Positions 20,550 through 26,380 of a stretch of DNA of 26,380 nt are shown here, piece by piece. The position numbers and the translations under genes were made by a program. This DNA is from Loktanella sp. M215 (GTDB lineage Bacteria > Pseudomonadota > Alphaproteobacteria > Rhodobacterales > Rhodobacteraceae): the NCBI RefSeq assembly GCF_021735925.1, contig NZ_WMEA01000010.1, forward strand, positions 1 to 26,380, read 5' to 3'. How positions within the stretch are numbered: position 1 is the stretch's first letter; the number at the start of each line of letters is the position of its first letter. The notes beneath the pieces are model-generated. The model saw only the letters and a program-made list of their open reading frames with translations, did not search any database and was not told the origin of the DNA.

Positions 20550-22040
20550 TCATGTCGCGGTCCCGGCCGGTCCCGACCGCAATGCGCTTTGTTTGATTTC
20601 GGAGGCTAGGGTGGCCGCCTTTGCCTGATAGAACGTGTCGCCCTCGCCCTTAAAGACTTCAAGCGCGGCGGCGACATGGCGCGCGGCCAATGCCAAGTAA
20701 TGCGTGCATTCGGAGGTGGCGCAGCGCTCAGCCATTGCCTTAGCAACAATGGCTAAGTTTTCTTGCGTTAGCGCCCAGTCAAACGGCGCAGTGTCGCGAC
20801 TGCGAACGCCGAGTGTATCGTGCAACAACTGATCCGCTCGCTCAAGTGGCACCAGCCCGTCTTTCCCGGGCATCGCATTTGCCATCTCAATCAAAGTGAC
20901 GGCCACGTTTTGGGTTGTCATCGCCCACTCAGATGGCTTGCTATCCCTCGGACGCAGGCGAAGCGCCGCGCGGAAGGCCTCGATCGCGCGGCCCAAGTAG
21001 GCACGCCGCTCGCTGGCGTCGTCGCATCGTTTGGCACGCAGCGACAAGGCCGCCCCGAAATTTTGCTGTACCATCGCCCAGACGTCGCCATCGCTGTCGG
21101 CCGAGACTAAAAAAAGCGCATTTTCGTATTTTTCAGTTGCCTCGTCCATCAGCCCCGCGCTGGCAGCACCTTCGGATCGGACACTTATGTTCGCTAGAGC
21201 ATTGGCAAGGTTCTGAAGGACGCGGGCACGGCGCGGCGCTGCACAGTCATCTATTTCAAGAGCCGGACGCAGGATGTCGGCTGAACGTTCAAGACCGTCC
21301 CCATCGAAGCGCAGGCCATGCTCGAACAACGCCCGGTGATACTCAAGTCGGCCTTCCACGGATCGCGCAGAATCAAGATTGCGCCATGTCTCAGCGGCAC
21401 TTACGAACGCTTCATAGGCTTCATTAGCCCGCCCACGAAGCAGCGCGTTGCGCGCCCGGGCCTCTTTGGCGAACACGACCATCTCGCTATAGCTTTCGTC
21501 TACCTGCCGTAGAAGGGCATCGTATCCGTTGAAATCAAGCTGTGCAGCTGCCTCGCGGGCGGCGGCCTTGATCTCGTCGAACTCGCCCAAGCGACCGTCT
21601 AATTCGTGCAGTCGACGCTTATAGCTACGGTATTCAGATGCCTTGTCGTCAAGCAGCCCACGCAATTCCGCGTCGGATCGATCAAATACATTGTCAATCT
21701 CGAAACGGCTCGCCAAGGCCTCAAGCTGATCGCGGCGCGCGTTCGACAGGCCCTCGAGCTGTGAGGGAAGGCTTGGCGTGGGCGCACGCAGATCGTCTAT
21801 CTGATGCTGAGGGATGTCGAGCGCGTGGGCCAGCCTTTGCACCGTACGCGCCGCCGGGTTGGCCACATGACCGTTCTCAAGTCGCGAGATGCTGGCCTTA
21901 CGTCCCTCGTCGTTCCAAACGTTTATAGCAAGATCCCGCACCGACAGGCCTAGATCATCGCGGTAGGAACGGACGAGCCGTCCAAACCGAGCGCCGAAGG
22001 CGTTAACGTCGAGGGGGCTCGCTTCGTCAACGTTCGACAC
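20550..22040 (-). CDS. XRE-family regulator with TPR-like region (copy 2)
   Basis: Same protein as 6511-7992 but with five instead of six Gs near 22013-22017. The frame here begins with GTG at 22040 (MSNVDEASPLDVNAF), giving 496 residues; from PLDVNAF onward the copies are identical. This start is slightly better than the TTG of copy 1 because GTG is the more usual alternative start, but neither has a good ribosome site, so the true N-terminus remains open by a few residues. Confidence 0.82.
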   Translation of the reverse strand: MSNVDEASPLDVNAFGARFGRLVRSYRDDLGLSVRDLAINVWNDEGRKASISRLENGHVANPAARTVQRLAHALDIPQHQIDDLRAPTPSLPSQLEGLSNARRDQLEALASRFEIDNVFDRSDAELRGLLDDKASEYRSYKRRLHELDGRLGEFDEIKAAAREAAAQLDFNGYDALLRQVDESYSEMVVFAKEARARNALLRGRANEAYEAFVSAAETWRNLDSARSVEGRLEYHRALFEHGLRFDGDGLERSADILRPALEIDDCAAPRRARVLQNLANALANISVRSEGAASAGLMDEATEKYENALFLVSADSDGDVWAMVQQNFGAALSLRAKRCDDASERRAYLGRAIEAFRAALRLRPRDSKPSEWAMTTQNVAVTLIEMANAMPGKDGLVPLERADQLLHDTLGVRSRDTAPFDWALTQENLAIVAKAMAERCATSECTHYLALAARHVAAALEVFKGEGDTFYQAKAATLASEIKQSALRSGPAGTAT

Positions 22041-22058
22041 CGGGATAAGGCTTAAATC

Positions 22059-22074
22059 GCGCTAATGTTAGCGC
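22059..22074. promoter_or_regulatory. Palindromic probable operator upstream of XRE-TPR gene (copy 2)
   Basis: GCGCTAA-TG-TTAGCGC, unchanged from 8021-8036, about 19 bp before the GTG start. Confidence 0.55.
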
Positions 22075-22248
22075 CTTAGGTCCCGATCCTGTACCTTCGC
22101 TGCATAACCGACCCCAAGCTTTTCGCCAAAGAAAGATCGGCACCGCCCAGTGACCGCCGACGCCGCTCACCCTTAAGTTACAAAAGCTTGACGGGTGTGA
22201 TCCACCTTGCGGTCGCAATATGGGCGTGAAAAAAAATCAAGACGCCAC

Positions 22249-22957
22249 CTAAAAACCATCTAATGGTGAACGGGGCCGCCTAACGCCGCCACTCCCGAAG
22301 GCCGCGCCACCGCCATCACGTCTTCTACCCGAAGGCTCCGGCAACGGCATCCCCTCCCGCAGGACGATCGCGGCCTGCGTCCGGTTATCCACCTGAAGCT
22401 TGCGAATGATCCTAGAAACATGCGTTTCGACCGTATTAATCGAAATCGAAAGGGTGCGGGCGATGCCCTTGTTGGAGTGTCCCTTAGCAACCTCACCAAG
22501 GATTTCAATCTGTCGGTCCGTAAGCAGACCGGGCTGAAGGCGGTCGGGTCGTTCGGCCCCGGACGCGCGCCCGCCACCAGGCAACGCGAAAGGCACTATA
22601 CGATGCCCCTCCACCACCAGCGCTATTATTGACCTAATCTCGGCGGCCGCCAAGGTGGGCGACACCACCGCGGCGACATCGAATGGCACGTCCTCGACAC
22701 TTTCAAGCAGCACTTCACCCGGGGAAACAAAATGATGCGCGCCGATTCGCGGTCGCTCATGCAGGACGTAATGTTATCTGAGAGAGCATCGACCGTCGTA
22801 AACGATAGGAGAACAACGCTCACATCAGGCGGTATGTCCGAAGGATCATCAGCAGAAACGTAGGGAAGTTCTAGATCTGCGAGGATAAGTTCCAACGCGG
22901 ACCTCACTAGATAACACCCCCTAGAATTCCAATTCTCTTGTGTTCACAAATATCCAT
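22249..22957 (-). pseudogene. LuxR-family regulator, frameshifted copy
   Basis: Same gene as 8210-8920. The helix-turn-helix part is intact. Near 22718 the run reads CACCCGGGG where copy 1 has CACTCCGGGG, shifting the frame in the receiver domain, and the C run near 22917 has five instead of six Cs. Copy 1 gives one open frame throughout and is taken as correct. Confidence 0.8.
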
Positions 22958-23060
22958 TATTTTTCCCAGCGCATTTCTAAGAATACAAAAATAGCTCTTT
23001 AAAAAATACGTTTGTCAGAACTTCTCTTGCGGCCCGTAGACCGCCGCGCCTGACAATGGC

Positions 23061-23375
23061 TTATTCCACAGCGATATGCGCAGCGGGTAGTGAAGGTATA
23101 TCCACAGGACTTAGTTCGAGCATGGATGCATCCGAAGCCTGTAATGTCTGTGCAGCAGCTCGGATAGGCTGCGTACGCTCGGCACGTTGCGACCGGGCAG
23201 CCGCTGCGCGGACCGCTCTTTGATCCGTCAATTCCATTGCCTGCCGGACATATACCAATTTATTTTTGGATGTTGCTTGATCGACATACACGCGATCTCT
23301 TGCATATGCCTTGGTACCAAGAACAGCCAAGCCAAACATAATTATAACTATTGCTCTTCTAAATAGAACAGTCAC
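23061..23375 (-). CDS. Small secreted basic protein (copy 2)
   Basis: 104 residues from GTG at 23375, same protein as 9024-9338. An A run just upstream has nine instead of eight As, which opens a spurious longer frame; the ribosome site directly before the GTG supports the short start. Confidence 0.65.
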   Translation of the reverse strand: MTVLFRRAIVIIMFGLAVLGTKAYARDRVYVDQATSKNKLVYVRQAMELTDQRAVRAAAARSQRAERTQPIRAAAQTLQASDASMLELSPVDIPSLPAAHIAVE

Positions 23376-23780
23376 TCCCTCCTCCCCAAAAAAAAATCCC
23401 AAAATAAATAGACCAGTCCCCCTACAGAAAAATACGTAAGACGCTGCTTTATAAAGCTTACTCTCCTAAATCAGCACGAATAAAAATATTAACGAAAGTT
23501 AACGAAAAGTCAATATATTTGTAGATTTCAGACGTGCGTGTAGCGGAAAACCACTACAAAATCAGAGATTAATCCAAATATTTACAGCAGCATCACCGAA
23601 AACGGTGATCCAAACGGTTGTCCTTGGGGTATTCCATTAAACTTTCTCGCTTGAATCACCGAAAACCGCACTAAAGACCTGGGCTGATCTCCGGAATATC
23701 AGGAGTCCGTAGTTATTCGTACCTTTGAACTTGTCTCGGGGAACGCCCTCGGGGTGGGTAGGATCAAAAGGATAATTGAA
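23376..23780. promoter_or_regulatory. Regulatory region upstream of the curli operon (copy 2)
   Basis: Same as 9339-9742 apart from the A-run length. It contains the dyad ATCACCG-AAAA-CGGTGAT at 23592-23609, the half site at 23655-23666 and the TTAACGAAA tandem repeat near 23489. No gene. Confidence 0.6.
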
Positions 23781-24692
23781 ATGAAAAAGCTTCTCATGAC
23801 ATCAACAGCCCTGCTGATGACAGCAGGCATGGCATTTGGCCAAACATCAACGGGTTCAGGCGTGGCACCTGCGAACGCAAGTGCGGAAAGTAATGCTGCA
23901 GCGACATCAAGCCAGAACGGCGTCGGCAACTTCAACAGCGCTCAGGCACTCGATAGTCCCGCCGGGAACGACGAGGAAGCCGATGCAGTCGCTGGCAATG
24001 GCGCTGCTGGTGCGCGTGCTGCGGTCAATCTCAGCGCAGCTATTACCGCAGGTGCTGTGACCACGGGGGGCGTCTCGGCTGTCGTGAGCCAACAGGCAGC
24101 CAACGCGAACCTCCAGTTCCAGGTCGGCAACAACAACCAAGCGGTCAACCTGCAGTCGGGCGTACGTCAGGAATCGGCGACAGTTCAAGACGGTAACGAC
24201 AACGATGCGATCATCAGCCAGACGCGAGCTGGCAACGAGGCCGCGATTGGACAGATAGGCAACAACAATCAGAACGCGATCATCCAAAATGGTTTGATCA
24301 CGGTGCCGCGTCCGCTCAGTCTGGCGAATTCAACGTATCGACCATCCTTCAGAGCGGCAACGATAACATCGCGGCGCACGCGCAGTTTGGCCTACGTAAC
24401 ACGGCTATGACGTTCCAGAACAACGGTGACAACACCGCGGCTCAGGTGCAGGTTGGTGACGACAACATGTCGCTCATCTCGCAGGGGTGGCGGCACGAGC
24501 GCTGGACTGAACGCGATCGACGGCACGCCGGCTTCCGTTATGATCCCGGCCGGTCTGACGGTCACTGGCGCAGTTGTGGGTGCAGCGTCGCTCAACTCGG
24601 CGGCGAGTATCCAGCTGGGCAATGCGAACAAGAGCGCAATCATCCAGCAGGGCAATGGCAACGAGGCCGTCAACTATCAGTCTAATCCCTGA
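23781..24692 (+). pseudogene. csgA: Major curlin (CsgA-like), frameshifted copy
   Basis: Same gene as 9743-10654. It is intact to about 24295, where TTTGGATAAC of copy 1 reads TTTGATCAC, shifting the frame; an extra G at about 24486 shifts it again. Beginning of the error-rich contig end. Confidence 0.8.
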
Positions 24693-24736
24693 TAGAATAC
24701 TTTCCTCTGCCTTGGCAGGGAAGCCTCAAGACAACC

Positions 24737-24759
24737 GGGGGCGCCGTTGTGGCGCCCCC
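24737..24759 (+). terminator. Hairpin after csgA (copy 2)
   Basis: GGGGGCGCC-GTTGT-GGCGCCCCC as at 10699-10721, with one extra C after the right arm. Confidence 0.55.
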
Positions 24760-24787
24760 CGTACCAATAGATGACGAGGAGCACGTC

Positions 24788-25156
24788 ATGAAGATGTTCC
24801 CAACCCTACTTCCATTCGCACTGATCGCGACACACGCTGTCGCGACACCGTTGGCGGAAAGGCTGCGCCCTTCGCATGTCAGAGATCGGAAGCATGGTCA
24901 CTGTGCAGGGCGCCGTCGACCCGCAGGACTGGCCCCGGGGGCAGCTATGAAATGACCATCGAGGCACGACAGGGGGCAACCGCCCCCTCAGTCGCAACAG
25001 GCCGGCAAGTTCGACAACGAGAGCGCGCAGACCGCAGATGGCTTATTTGTTTTATCAACCACGAAGGTGTATGTTTCAAACGGTGGCAGTCTTGCCGTCA
25101 CGCTTCGTGTCGAAGACGGAGACCGCAACGTGTCCTGCTCTCTCGACTATAACTAG
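24788..25156 (+). pseudogene. csgH: CsgH-like inhibitor, frameshifted copy
   Basis: Same gene as 10749-11114, with an extra A at about 24860, an extra G near 24941 and changes near 24975-24990. The signal peptide is readable; the rest is out of frame. Confidence 0.75.
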
Positions 25157-25183
25157 CAGTGACTTAGTCCTGAGGATTACGAT

Positions 25184-25725
25184 ATGCACCCCACAATCTT
25201 TCTTGCCGCGATTGCGCTGGACGCTTGGTGGCACGCCCCCGGACATGCGCAGGATTTCGGATTTCAGGTTAGCAATGGGCTTACCCCTTGAACAGGTAAG
25301 CGTAACCCAAAATGGCACGATAAGCGCCCCCTCAAGTTCAGGCGGGGCGGGTTCATCTGCGGTTATCGCCCAAGGCCGGCAATGGCAATAGCGCAGTCAG
25401 CTCCGTCTCAGGCAGCCAGAACGCAGGGACGCTTGTCCTGCAACAGGGCAATGCCAACGATGCCGTAGCCGTCATCCAGAACTCCCCCGGCAGTGTCATC
25501 GCTCAGGCCCAGCTTGGCAGCAGCAATTATTCCCTAGCTGCAATTGTCGGCGGATCGGCAAATGGAATTGCGTCTGCGCAAATTGGCAACAGTCTAAGCA
25601 ATTCCGTCGCACTTGTGGACTCTGTTGGCACCAAGGTTGTTTACGGGCAAGCTGGTCAAAGCTACAGTGGTGGCATAGTGGTGCGAAACGCTCCCTCCGG
25701 GCACTCAGTTTTAAGATTAAATTAA
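25184..25725 (+). pseudogene. csgB: Minor curlin (CsgB-like), frameshifted copy
   Basis: Same gene as 11142-11678, with indels near 25220, 25238, 25286, 25373, 25694 and 25706. Curlin repeats can be followed by switching frames. Confidence 0.75.
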
Positions 25726-25845
25726 TCCTGATTGCAGCACTCAGATGGCTTTGGCAGATCGCGATGTGCTCTTTTAAATGTTTCATATCAAAATTTACTA
25801 ATCTGATTATAGCTTTCAGCTGTCTCTTGCTAGAAGGGAAAAATT

Positions 25846-26184
25846 ATGGTTTCGGCTTGAGGATACTACTTGGACTAAGAGCTTTGCGGCGGCTTTACTG
25901 TTGGCTAAGCGCAGAAACTGTTATTGCAGGAGACCTTGTCTGTATAAACCGATAATCCCCGCGTTCGGCGGCGGATTTTGCTTGACTAATGCTGGCTACC
26001 CGCTTGGTACGGCGCAAATCCAAAATCAGTATCTCCCACCTAGCGAGAGTGGTGGTGGAGGCGGCGCGCCTGACATCAACTTTCCACCAATCGTAATCGA
26101 CCTTGGAGGCGTAGGTACCACCCCGCGACACCTCCTACGGCAGCACAGAACACCAACACCGCAGGCGGTGCAGTGTCGAACTGA
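25846..26184 (+). pseudogene. csgF: CsgF, frameshifted copy
   Basis: Same gene as 11795-12112, with many insertions and substitutions between 25856 and 26125. The pieces PIIPAFGG and LGTAQIQNQYLPPSESGG remain recognisable. Confidence 0.75.
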
Positions 26185-26231
26185 AGTAACCGTAGATCGT
26201 TAGAACGACGGCACGGATACGGGGAGCGGGA

Positions 26232-26380
26232 ATGAAATATATCTCTATACTTGGTTCAAAACTAAAGATGTTTGGGCCTTGGCTCGCTATGACAATTACC
26301 CTTGGCGGGTGCACGGAACTTGGCTTGCAGTCGATTGGAACACGTTTGGACAAAAACGTGACCCCCCGCTTTTCCACCCC
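26232..26380 (+). CDS. csgG: CsgG, 5' fragment cut by the window end
   Basis: First ~50 codons of the gene at 12158-13150, including the lipobox LGGC. The last ~20 bases carry indels in C and T runs. The window ends inside the gene. Confidence 0.8.
   Translation, partial: MKYISILGSKLKMFGPWLAMTITLGGCTELGLQSIGTRLDKNVTPRFST

Larger units (their letters stand above)
14048..26380. repeat. Second copy of the ~14.04-kb plasmid unit (overlap part)
   Basis: Second pass through the same unit. It is clean from the relaxase to about 19990, has an indel cluster at 20010-20280, is good again to about 22,700, and degrades from about 24,290 to the end with many small insertions and a few substitutions. Genes intact in copy 1 become frameshifted in the last 2 kb, so copy 1 should be used for the curli genes. 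Confidence 0.95.

Noticed and set aside
23781..26184. Decaying pseudogene copies of the curli operon
   Set aside because: All shifts are small indels that increase toward the contig end, while copy 1 is open throughout. Sequencing error is simpler than gene decay.
1..26380. A true head-to-tail duplication or plasmid dimer
   Set aside because: Mismatches cluster at the window edges and in homopolymers, as expected from an overlapping contig. Kept only as the weaker alternative.

Overview
The window reads as one small circular plasmid of about 14.04 kb, covered 1.88 times. Bases 1-12306 recur, co-linear and nearly identical, at 14048-26380, with an offset of about 14,037-14,039 that only drifts at the edges. 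Differences between the copies are mostly one-base changes in homopolymers and GC runs. They pile up at the first ~1.1 kb and last ~2.1 kb of the window and at one spot in the second integrase copy. This is the signature of an uncircularised, partly unpolished long-read contig, so most broken genes here are probably assembly damage. The intact version of each gene can be taken from whichever copy is clean: relaxase and traD-like gene from copy 2; integrase, LuxR regulator and the curli genes from copy 1.

The host is most likely an alphaproteobacterium. The evidence is the RepA/RPA-type initiator, the MOBQ MobA/MobL relaxase with a TraD-like partner, a CsgH-type curli inhibitor and an IalB-family protein, all typical of that class. 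A sphingomonad or rhodobacterial host is plausible, but the genus cannot be told from the sequence. No rRNA, tRNA, CRISPR or transposase was seen.

Layout in copy 1 coordinates: (1) mobilization: relaxase on the minus strand (clean copy 13880-15181), a hairpin-rich intergenic region with a MOBQ-like oriT (1693-1742), then the traD-like gene and a membrane coiled-coil protein on the plus strand. (2) Replication: an AT-rich unwinding element with three GTGTTA repeats and five 18-bp iterons, the last inside the 5' end of the rep gene. (3) Partition: parA and a small ribbon-helix-helix parB, flanked on both sides by arrays of contiguous 8-bp repeats. (4) A tyrosine recombinase and a WGR-domain protein in one minus-strand unit. 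(5) Regulators on the minus strand: an XRE-TPR protein and a LuxR-type protein with a degenerate receiver domain. (6) The cargo, plus strand: a curli (functional amyloid) cluster csgA-like, csgH-like, csgB-like, csgF, csgG and an IalB-family gene overlapping csgG. A small secreted basic protein is encoded divergently upstream of it.

Taken together this is a mobilizable mini-plasmid whose main cargo is a compact extracellular-amyloid system. Curlins would leave through the CsgG/CsgF pore, CsgH would stop premature fibre formation in the periplasm, and the two linked regulators are candidates for its control. CsgE is not recognisable, CsgF is short, and the IalB-family and small secreted proteins are candidate new components.
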